64,000 nt of DNA from Corbicula japonica. Its lineage: Eukaryota; Mollusca; Bivalvia; Venerida; Cyrenidae. The position numbers were made by a program, and so were the translations under genes. Numbering within the stretch: the stretch's first letter is position 1; each line of letters begins with the position of its first letter. Positions 57,201 to 64,000 of this stretch are shown here, piece by piece. The stretch lies in NCBI GenBank assembly GCA_038501625.1, contig JAZAYU010000054.1, forward strand, positions 1,302,001 through 1,366,000. The letters run 5' to 3'. The notes below the pieces were generated by a model. The model saw nothing but the letters and a program-made list of their open reading frames with translations, was not told where the DNA came from and ran no database searches.

Positions 57201-58736
57201 CAGAACAAGATACTAACTCGAGGTAACGAGCTACTAAGTCGTAGAAACGAGTTAATTAAGTTGTCAGAACAAGATACTAACTCGAGGTAACGATCTACTA
57301 AGTCGTAGAAACGAGTTAATTAAGTCGTCAGAACAAGATAACAAGATATACTCGAGGGGACGAGATATTAAGTCGTGGGAAACGAGTTAATTGAGTCATC
57401 AGAACAAGATACTAAATCGAAGGAACGAGAAACTAAGTCGTGGGAACGAGATAGTTAGTCCAAGTGCGAGAGAGTTAGAGGACCGTCAACCAGTTCCTTT
57501 CTACTGGCGTTGTGGTCACATGCTCTATGGCCTACTTGCGGCAGCAACAGAAAATGAAGAGGTTTTTTCATGTTTTAAAGCCACGCAAGCACCGCATGGT
57601 AATCGTACGGTAATTAGGGTACCCTTGCGAGTTGTATATGGGCTGACACGGTAAAATGTACGGTGTCTTTACAGGGCATTACAACATTTTGCGATGGTCG
57701 TATGGTGATCAAACAGTGTTGATAGGGGGACATGCAAACATTTATCTGTCTGAAATGTGAGAACATAAATTCATTGCAAATACTCGTGTGGCAATGACTT
57801 ACACCCTTGAGGGCAAATACGATGCCCGTGCGGTTTGCTATGGCCTGTCCAATGTCGCTTTAAGGCAAAGTCCCCGTAGAAAGATGTGCATGCTCATCTT
57901 ACGGCCACAGGGATTACGGCGTCTCTCTGGGCCATATTTTCAGAAATAATTATACGGGCCTGTGTGTTCTGTCGTACCATTTAAGCAAAGTTTTACCATA
58001 ACGGGGTCCAAAGAGAGCCCGTAGAACTCATGTGACCGTATCTTTAGTCTTACACTTTGGGATTATGTGTTAAAGAGGAATAACCTACAACCGTAATAAC
58101 CGGAACGCTTTTAAAATAACAATTTTGTACACCGACAGCTAACTCGTTCCATTACATACTGTATAATTGGTAATGTTCGCGAGGATGTAATGTTCGCGTA
58201 TTTCGCGATTTGATAAAATCGCAAAATTATCAGCCAGCGTAAATTAGAGCTTATGTTTAAGCAAAATTTTACCCTTACACCGGACTATGGTGAAACATAA
58301 CACGTTAGTATCATTGAACTTTATTACAAGACTACATAGTATACCTGTACAGATTAAGTAGAAGTTTCTCGTTCCCTCGATTAAGTATCTCGTTCCCAAG
58401 ACTTAACTGTGTATTCGTTCCTCGAGTTAGTATCTTGTTCCCTCCAGTTAGTAAGTCGTGGGAACGAGATAAAAATGTTGAAATATGATTCTCATTGAGT
58501 ATTTACCTCTGTTGTTTTTTGGAGTCCGAAATACGTAGAAAGGTGTGACCTTGGGTGAAAAGGTTGTGGAATTGTGCGCATGAGCCACAAATGTATCTTC
58601 CGTAAGGTCCGCATTCGAAACAGAAGTGCAAGGCCGGCTGTGGCCTATCTCTAGCTACACAATAAGCGCAAAGATCTTGTATTCCGTCGGTCGCCTCATC
58701 ACTTCCGATGCCTTCACCCTTTTGAGGCCTAGCCAT
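48151..58736 (-). CDS. B-box zinc finger / coiled-coil protein, six coding exons
   Basis: Exons 58736-58507, 54607-54470, 51986-51861, 50840-50694, 49131-49003 and 48277-48151 join in phase to 897 nt (298 residues plus stop). Residues about 22-65 form a B-box-like zinc finger (CAYC..CFEC..CGSC..H..GH). The rest, after residue 77, is an uninterrupted Lys/Glu/Leu/Arg-rich coiled coil. There is no RING, NHL or SPRY domain, so it is a RING-less TRIM-like protein; such proteins usually act as oligomeric scaffolds. Ubiquitin ligase activity is not implied. All five introns are phase 2, and exons 2-5 look like duplicates of one coiled-coil exon. An acceptor-like TTTTTCTAG just before the ATG suggests a 5' UTR intron. 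The introns hold a minisatellite and a Penelope element. Confidence 0.75.
48450..48520 (+). pseudogene. LINE ORF2 C-terminal scrap
   Basis: The frame reads SSAMKLWNDIPFDL and ends in a stop. The W-N-x-(I/L)-P motif is typical of the C-terminal end of Jockey/CR1-type ORF2 proteins. Only the end of the element is visible. Confidence 0.4.
49003..49131 (-). CDS. B-box gene exon 5: coiled coil
   Basis: 129 nt, acceptor CATTTTCAG and donor CAGA|GTGAGT. It reads MSSELKLEKTANSELPPKLA, then EVNQLRDQLKAEHIM. Two prolines make it the least regular of the coiled-coil exons. The minisatellite begins about 20 bp beyond its acceptor. Confidence 0.7.
49155..50390. repeat. Intronic minisatellite, about 17 units of 72-80 bp
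   Basis: The core AGCAAACATGGAAATAGCG followed by TCACATGTAA recurs about 17 times with a variable linker (GAATGAGTGTATGCGTGGG). Unit length varies mainly by the presence or absence of GTTGTCT. It fills most of the intron between exons 4 and 5 of the B-box gene. Confidence 0.9.
50694..50840 (-). CDS. B-box gene exon 4: coiled coil
   Basis: 147 nt (49 codons, seven heptads), acceptor ACTTTTCAG and donor AATG|GTATAT. It reads KISIELETEKKRNAELDSKL, then ADNYRELEQMKVRLKEEKKI. Confidence 0.7.
51861..51986 (-). CDS. B-box gene exon 3: coiled coil
   Basis: 126 nt (42 codons, six heptads), acceptor TAATTTTCAG and donor AACA|GTATGT. It reads MSEDLETTKRENIEMQSTLA, then DKNRELQQLRDRLKDEYL, parallel to exons 2, 4 and 5. 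Confidence 0.7.
52393..52905 (+). pseudogene. Penelope-like element GIY-YIG endonuclease region
   Basis: 170 codons. It starts AFKRPKNIKDILV, the usual linker after the reverse transcriptase, then CNRPRCSHCSNI (a Cys-rich motif) and the GIY-YIG core GVIYLITCKKCNMQYVGQTS with RMNNHR as the catalytic-helix region. It ends LIKETYWIHKLGT-like with YSLS. The endonuclease half looks intact, but without the reverse transcriptase it cannot act alone. Confidence 0.85.
53418..53460 (+). ncRNA. Hammerhead-ribozyme-like motif at the Penelope 3' end
   Basis: The conserved core CTGAAGA (53423-53429) and GAAA (53446-53449) are in the right order. Stem I pairs TTCAC (53418-53422) with GTGAA (53456-53460). 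Stem II pairs GAGT (53431-53434) with ACTC (53442-53445), with one extra A before it. Stem III is the self-complementary CGCG (53450-53453), so pairing could be intermolecular. TA (53454-53455) fits the NUH cleavage site. Penelope-like elements are known to carry such motifs. The bulged A may lower activity. Confidence 0.65.
53728..54120 (+). repeat. Dispersed repeat family A, best copy
   Basis: The most complete copy runs from AGGTGAAATATGCATATCAG through GAGAACCCGAGGGGTTACC and GCCACTGGGGGTTTAAACCA to AGGGCGGGTACTG. It was used as the reference for the other copies. It lies in intron 2 of the B-box gene. Confidence 0.7.
54231..54264. repeat. (GCGT)n microsatellite
   Basis: About eight GTGC/GCGT tetranucleotides near exon 2 of the B-box gene. 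Confidence 0.9.
54470..54607 (-). CDS. B-box gene exon 2: coiled coil
   Basis: 138 nt, acceptor TTTTTTCAG and donor AACG|GTATTC. It reads KIANELVTEKKKNADLRSKL, then DDKDRDLDQMRERINMQTDL. An inverted near-copy lies at 63719-63857. Confidence 0.75.
54800..55500. other. Intron sequence, nothing recognised
   Basis: AT-rich, part of intron 1 of the B-box gene. 54610-54800 is shared in inverted form with 63565-63715. Confidence 0.4.
55865..56060. repeat. Palindromic MITE family B, best copy
   Basis: Arms TAGATCCAGATCAGCCAGCA and GCCGGCTGATCAGGATCTAA, plus a second internal palindrome (TCTGATCAGGATC), give a multi-hairpin element of about 195 bp. It is nested in the fold-back element at 55530-57470. 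Confidence 0.7.
56385..56870. repeat. Tandem repeat, about 3 units of about 165 bp
   Basis: Each unit has AGGTGCACA, then TTTTGGTGAA(G/T)G, then TTTTCATCATT and AGGGGCAATAA-like blocks. Units are about 75-80% alike by eye. Confidence 0.6.
57471..58500. other. Intron sequence, slightly higher GC
   Basis: 57480-58060 has higher GC than its surroundings and no repeats that I recognised. Open frames are short and show no family motif. 58365-58475 is another GAACGAGAT-type array. Confidence 0.35.
58507..58736 (-). CDS. B-box gene exon 1: B-box zinc finger
   Basis: ATG lies at 58736 (MARPQKGEGIGSDEATDG) and the donor reads ACAGAG|GTAAAT. The Cys/His series DLCAYC, FCFEC, YICGSC, FH and GH fits a B-box. 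The frame extends upstream to an ATG at 58766, but an acceptor lies between, so 58736 is preferred. Confidence 0.75.
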
Positions 58737-59940
58737 ATTACTAGAAAAAGATATTTGAACGCGCATTTAAGCATGTACTAAAATGTATATATTTCTTATT
58801 TCATGTCTTCGAAAATTTTCTTTGTAAGAGTTTATTCAGTAACTATTCAACGAAAAGACTTAAACAAAATACCAGCAATGCGCACACGTACATAGACACT
58901 AGAACTAGAATTATAAACAATCACAATATAAACACAAAAACGCAAAATATGTTTTTCTTATCCCTATCTACATAACTTTAGTAAAAAAGAATAAATAAAA
59001 AAATTGTTTTGTTAAAAGTATACACCTCATAAAAAGAAAGAAATATCAATAGTTAAATGTTCATCACATGCAAACAGTTGTTTCAAATATTTGTTGGAAA
59101 GAACTACATTACACAGTAATCAGCATTTAAAATAAGATGAAAATAATTAATGTATAGAAGTTCTTGAACATGATTATGACCAATAAATGTTCATTTATTT
59201 ATATATGACATCAGCTAATCTGTTTTAACTGTTATTTTATTATTTGTAATATAATAGTACCTTAAATAAAACTTCACATCTTAAATTGATGGATTTAAAT
59301 TAAACATTTTGGCATTTGAATACACAGATATTGACAAAACGAAAATAAGATTTCATGCATCTAATTGCTGTTGTTTTGAAACAAAAAAGCATCATATTTG
59401 TTCGTTACATGTATTGATAAAACGTTAATTGAACTAACCACAACTTCATATAAATTGTTGACTGTAGCCGAAATAAATTCTCACTGTTTTTAATAAATAA
59501 ACGAAACGAATGCATAGATTTTTTAGTGAAAGTATTCCATCAAAACTTCTTACTGCGATAAGAATATGTAGTGATGTTAGTAGATAAAAGGTGATCTTTG
59601 AAAGCCACCGATCTCAATTATGAAACTATCGCAGGTTAGGTTTGATTGAGCCTGTTCTGGCTTGGTGGGGGTATCGGAGGCTTTATCTACAGTTTTGAAT
59701 ATATTTATATAAACATGTTCACCATTAAGTTTTTATATAGACACAAATTTTGACGTGATTCAATCTGTTTTCCGATTTTGCAAATTATCTCGATAGATTG
59801 AATAACCATGATTCACATTGATAAAAAAAATTACTGTCGTTGTCTTTGAAAGTATGGCTATTTTCCTTGCAGCAAGCCGCTAGAAGGTAATTTGATTTCT
59901 GGACCACACTGTTGATGAGTCTTTCATATTGTCGACGAAG
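58737..59940. other. Upstream of the B-box gene, nothing recognised
   Basis: AT-rich. It should contain the promoter or a 5' UTR exon of the B-box gene, but no convincing core element was seen. 59600-59660 shares a block with 51075-51130 (GGTTTGATTGAGCCTGTTC), a low-copy dispersed repeat. Confidence 0.35.
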
Positions 59941-59945
59941 ATTTC

Positions 59946-60062
59946 TCGACACTATGACACTGACATTGGCAAAAACCTAGCGAATGCTATGTCGACACTA
60001 TTAGACTGACATTGGCATAAACCTCGCGAATGCTATGTTGACACTTTGACACTGGTATTGGC
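59946..60062. repeat. Tandem repeat of about 53 bp, 2.3 units
   Basis: TGACATTGGCAAAAACCTAG and GCGAATGCTATG recur with small changes, directly before the tetranucleotide tract. Confidence 0.75.
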
Positions 60063-60157
60063 ACAGACAGACAGACAGACGGACGGACGGACGGACGGGC
60101 GGGCGGGCGGGCAGGCAGGCAGACAGGCAGGCAGGCAGACAGACAGACAGACAGACA
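60063..60157. repeat. Compound tetranucleotide microsatellite
   Basis: Blocks of CAGA, CGGA, CGGG and CAGG follow each other and return to CAGA over 95 bp. Open frames here merely translate the repeat. Confidence 0.95.
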
Positions 60158-60780
60158 AGATTGATTTATTTCCAAAAGGCTTAGAAGCCCATGAGGACAA
60201 TATGAGCAAACAAATAGACAGCAAACTGTGAAAACAATAATACATATATGCACATACATTAGCATCAAAGTAATAATGGAGAAGGTTCATATATCAACAT
60301 ATATTAACAAGCATTAACATACAAAATTAGTTTTGAAAATTTTGAACAGTGTTGAAACCTATAACATCATAATATAATCTGTAACAATACAATCATAAGT
60401 ATTTACAGGGAAAAAAATAAAAAGTTGTTGATAATTGTATATAAAATTAATTTTCATATATAAACTCAGTTCTTACACGAAAAGCTTTATCCACGAATAT
60501 ACCTAATTTTGTAATAATTGTTTTATTTTCGGAATTAATCGGTTCCAGTGATTTAAACATTTTTGGACGGTAAGTATATCCTGAAGATATGTACTTTTTA
60601 CGTAATTCACTAAAAAGAGGGCATTCTATAGCCTAATAAAATGGAATTCGTCTTCTAACAAATTGCATATTTGACAAGTTCTTTTATTTATCGGTGTTCT
60701 GATCGGTTTGGTCCAGCGACCTGCAGTCTGTGTGATGACACTCTAAGCTTACAAAGAGACTGACAAAACTTGTTGATAGT
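60158..60780 (-). mobile_element. 5'-truncated LINE remnant, 3' end at a microsatellite
   Basis: On the minus strand, 60720-60600 reads LCKLRVSSHRLQVA, then RTCQICNLLEDEFHFI, then NALFSELRKKYI. This is the C-x-x-C...H...C tail of a LINE ORF2, with stops and frame changes. The 3' part ends where the (TCTG)n tract begins on the minus strand, consistent with a microsatellite-type LINE tail. Confidence 0.55.
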
Positions 60781-60788
60781 AAAATAAT

Positions 60789-60992
60789 CTAAATATGGCT
60801 TGATGACTGACTATTTTTATGTCCATTCACATAAATTCCTTTGTCCGGTTCCCGCGCTGACAATAATTCAAATCTATTGTTCGTCGGCACAGAAAAGTTA
60901 AAATCTGGCTCCATGTTTTGGTAACTCCACAACTTTTTGTACACTTTTAATAAAGTATAGTCCAATGTTTCAAACTGTTGAAAAAGTATCAA
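60789..60992 (-). pseudogene. Short coding-like segment, unrecognised
   Basis: The open frame contains EPDFNFSVPTNNRFELLSAR. The P-x-x-N-R-F-x-x-L pattern is common near the start of mobile-element ORF1 proteins. The family is not identified. It has the same orientation as the LINE remnant beside it. Confidence 0.3.
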
Positions 60993-60999
60993 CGATCTC

Positions 61000-63520
61000 T
61001 AACCGAAATTCCAAGAACTCTCGAAAAATTACACAGCTAGAATTTTGCGACTACCTTATCCGCCATCTTTATTTGATGAAGCTTAATCCAGATGTGGTTA
61101 AAATTTTCGAGATCATCTGCTGGACAGCTAAAAGCCAGAGCGACCGATGTCGGCTATTCATTCTTACGGTTCGCACACTACAAGGACCACTGATTTCTAC
61201 CTTCATTTGGACACTTTGCCCAACATGCACTTGGACTATACAGACATTTCAAACATTTAATGTATATTATCGCTGAATACAGGTGTAAGACCTGTAAATA
61301 GACTTCCCTATATAAACTATAGTAAACATGACATGTTTCAAAAGGCTGGCAATCATAGCTGGTACCATTTTAATAAGGGCTAACTTACATGCTTTTAAAG
61401 CTAATTGTTTCTACTGTCCATTTCCAGCAAGAAATGTAGGGGTCATGTATCAATTAACAGAGATTTGACACCTTGAAACCGGTGGTCTGTTTTTTTCACT
61501 TCTGTGTGAACTTCAAAACTGTTTTACATATGCCGTCCTAAAACCAGGGCCTTTTTTCATATACTGCATTTCCAAACATAAATTTGCTATCAGTGTGTCA
61601 GTAAATGCATCTCATTTACTTAACATGTTCCTTTCAGGCCATACTAGCCATTTAATGCCCCCAAAAGGCAAAAAAATTGGGACTATTTAGTGTCAGCCAT
61701 TGTCTGACTAGCCCGAGTAGGAAGATCCGGTGGACTATTTACAAGTAATTAGCCTATAAGAAAACTTGTGTTTTTCAATATCTTATATTTTCTGTTTTTA
61801 TTCAATAATATGATGTTTGCAACATATCTACCAAGTTTCAGCATTCAGTTAGCAAAAATGAACTCAATATGAGGAATTTTCCAACACCACCTATTCTGGT
61901 ACGCGTTTGCGGCCAAGCGCCTAAACCTAAGAATTCATTTCTTTCTAATAAAAATTGAAAAAACATCAAATTTCTCAAAAACATGGTTATGAATAATAGT
62001 AAAACATCTCAACTAATAAAAGCAACTCACTTTTTGAGCTGACACATGCAAAATGGGCCACACAGGGTATCAATTGTGGCATTTTTAAGGAAAAAACAGT
62101 TAAAAAAGGCCCCAAACCTAATTAAAACCTAAGTTTGCCTCCTGTAACACAGTTATACTGATTTTTGACTTTCAAATTTGCTTAAAATTGGTCAGCACAC
62201 AATTTTAGTGGAAAATAACATTGCAGACAATATAAATATTCAAATTCCGCCCTCCACTTGTACTTCTTACAACGAACTAATCCTAGTGTTTGTTTGTTTT
62301 TACGTATTATGAGATAAGGAAAAAATTAATTTACTCACGTTAAAGCGAGTAAGTCAAAGATTACAGTATTTACTTGTGACATGAGGGACATATGTATGAA
62401 ATATTTTATAATCAAGATATGCACAATATTTTGTTATCTTTTAAAAACTACTGAATAAACATAGAACATAATATTATATTTGGAATCCAACAAGTTGGCC
62501 AATTACTCGCTCGGCACTTACTAAAGTCACCACTATAAAATAATAAACTATTTCTTCCGGGTGTACAGTACCGTAATGGTTTTGAATTAAACTTCAGATT
62601 AAACAAAAGTAACTTACCTCAAAAGAGTCTAAACACCTTTAATTTCATATTCCAATGTGTTTACCATTTCAAGTTGTTGCAAACAAAATCACAATGTGGG
62701 ATCCTGTATGAGGGATCGCAGGGTTCATAATTTATGAATCCTATATAGAATTATGATACTAAGGAAAACAATTTAGTAAATGAAATAGCAAATCGATTAT
62801 CACTGTCGTAATTGTGTTACTCAGTCGCCTTTTGCGATACTGTGTCAACCTTATAGCAATGGCAGACGAAAAACACACAAAGAAAGGCACGAGCTCTTCC
62901 TGTTCGATTTATGTATGAGGTAATTGTTTGCACTGATTGGTGCGCAAATGATTCCTGCACACACAACTCTTGCTTTTTTGTTGAAAACTGCTCCCATACG
63001 ATCCGAGTTTTATGTAAAACTTGGACGAGTTAAGAAAACAAATCAGAAGCGAAAAACTCTTTGTTTTGCTTCATAATTTAGTAAAGAAGACATTAAACAT
63101 CAAACAACGGTAAAAGACAACGGTAATTTTAGGTGACGGCCAACGTTTTCATAGAGATTTTAGTGTTAAACTTGAGGCCCGACTGCTAAATCCGTAATAG
63201 CATAATGAACAGGACAATCATTAACTTAGTAAATAACCGGACATAGCGACCTTTTTAAGCATGTGCATGGGAATTAAAACAGCAAAACAAATGCGCGTTA
63301 TGGTTAGTTGATAATTTGTAAACATTGATGGTGAAAATATAATTTTACTACGTTTATACAAGCATGCGGTTGAACAATCAGAAGGGCCTCATAACATCCC
63401 TTGGTTTGACAGATAGAAGTATTGTTATAAGTACAGCCGCACATGAAAAGCATGTATAATTATACAGTATAATTGAGAAGACTGTACCTGTCCCTTTAAC
63501 AAATTTTTGAACAGAATGCC
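61000..63520. other. Intergenic, nothing recognised
   Basis: AT-rich with no coding-like or repeat block that I recognised. Short open frames lack motifs. Confidence 0.4.
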
Positions 63521-63544
63521 CAAAGCAAATATATACAGAAACAT

Positions 63545-63857
63545 TATATATTTTTATATTTCGTCCTATCTGGTAAGGAGGTAAATCCATATACAGTTGC
63601 TTATAAGTATGCCCAGTTACTGTATGCCATTGTATTATCTTTTGGTCGGATAAGTCTAGCTATGTTCATTATTTTTGAAGGTATATATGAGACAATACCA
63701 TATGTTGAGTTTTTACAGTAAGATAGCAAATGAACTGGAAACGGAAAAGAAAAAGAACGCAGATCTACGATCAAAGTTGGATGACAAAGATCGCGATCTT
63801 GATCACATGAGAGAGCGAATTGATCTGCAAACAGACCTACTTGACAACAGACAAGAG
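63545..63857 (+). repeat. Inverted copy of B-box gene exon 2 and flanking intron
   Basis: 63545-63857 is the inverted counterpart of 54470-54800 and is about 90% alike by eye. The exon part reads KIANELETEKKKNADLRSKL with an intact acceptor (TTTTTACAG), but the donor GT is lost and the frame runs on to a stop at 63915. It is either a dead exon copy or the edge of a paralogous gene on the + strand beyond the window. Confidence 0.7.
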
Positions 63858-64000
63858 CCAGTCGGAAACGACAGCACGCTCGGCTATTCGAAGTCGGACA
63901 TATTTAAGCACATTTAAAACTGGGCTTCATTTAAACTGGGGAGTGATTCAGGAGTTTATGACACCCAACACACACACATGAACAAAAGTTTCTTAATCCA

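Larger units (their letters stand above)
55530..57470. repeat. Fold-back element with GAACGAGAT tandem ends
   Basis: Inverted arms 55619-55650 and 57129-57162 (GGAAACGTATATGGTACACC) lie inside tandem arrays of about 22 bp (ACTAAGTCGTGGGAACGAGA and variants) at 55530-55618 and 57163-57470. A third array without arms lies at 58365-58475. The interior contains MITE B and a tandem repeat. Confidence 0.65.

Noticed and set aside
36347..58736. One fused gene: B-box, coiled coil and TRANK1-like C-terminus
   Set aside because: The sixth coiled-coil exon ends with an in-phase TAA at 48153-48151, followed by an AATAAA. The next minus-strand exon at 40111 starts a TPR-like region that fits a different gene.
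59987..60290. Frames rich in SVCLSVCLPACLP
   Set aside because: They are translations of the tetranucleotide microsatellite.
61000..61276. Plus-strand 103-codon frame
   Set aside because: It has no motif, no splice context and no repeat of itself. It is compatible with a chance open frame.

Overview
The window looks like intron-rich, AT-rich animal nuclear DNA, most likely from a bivalve mollusc. Evidence for an animal genome: small exons with GT-AG borders and consistent phases, type II Golgi glycosyltransferase, B-box/coiled-coil and TPR/ankyrin (TRANK1-like) genes. Evidence for a bivalve is weaker and rests on the repeat content: tRNA-derived SINEs, an APE-type LINE, a Penelope-like element and many palindromic MITEs. 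No bacterial, rRNA or CRISPR features were seen. All four protein genes recognised here lie on the minus strand.

Layout on the + axis. (1) 644-19465: the 5' part of a TPR/ankyrin gene. Thirteen consecutive exons encode 781 codons, all joining in phase, and the gene runs off the left edge. Its exons form two complete tandem copies of one module (TPR exon, three helical exons, ankyrin exon or exons) and the start of a third. Intron 2 (about 7.5 kb) holds a probable composite DNA transposon of about 5.1 kb that splits an older dispersed repeat. (2) 19466-29815: no host gene. It contains nested fold-back elements, an inverted pair of decayed transposon-type genes with a Cys-rich tail, and a decayed LINE reverse transcriptase. 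(3) 29816-31048: an intact intronless GT10 alpha-1,3-fucosyltransferase, lying between two direct repeats of about 300 bp. (4) 31049-36346: repeats plus a broken neurobeachin-like gene fragment on the + strand. (5) 36347-40111: the last two exons of a second TRANK1-like gene, with two +1 frameshifts and no visible upstream exons. (6) 42195-47755: a near-complete LINE. (7) 48151-58736: a six-exon B-box/coiled-coil gene of 298 codons. Its introns hold a minisatellite of about 17 units and a Penelope-like element ending in a hammerhead-ribozyme-like motif. (8) 58737-64000: a LINE remnant abutting a compound microsatellite, and an inverted copy of exon 2 of the B-box gene.

The genes do not form an obvious pathway. 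The two TRANK1-like loci are probably tandem paralogues. The left one keeps its N-terminal exons in this window and the right one keeps only its C-terminal end. The most unusual observations are the LINE whose ORF1 and ORF2 share a frame separated by one UAG, with no ATG before the first endonuclease motifs; the hammerhead-like core in the Penelope element; the repeated TPR/ankyrin exon module; and the number of independent long inverted repeats. All domain and family names come from motif recognition by eye, without a database search.
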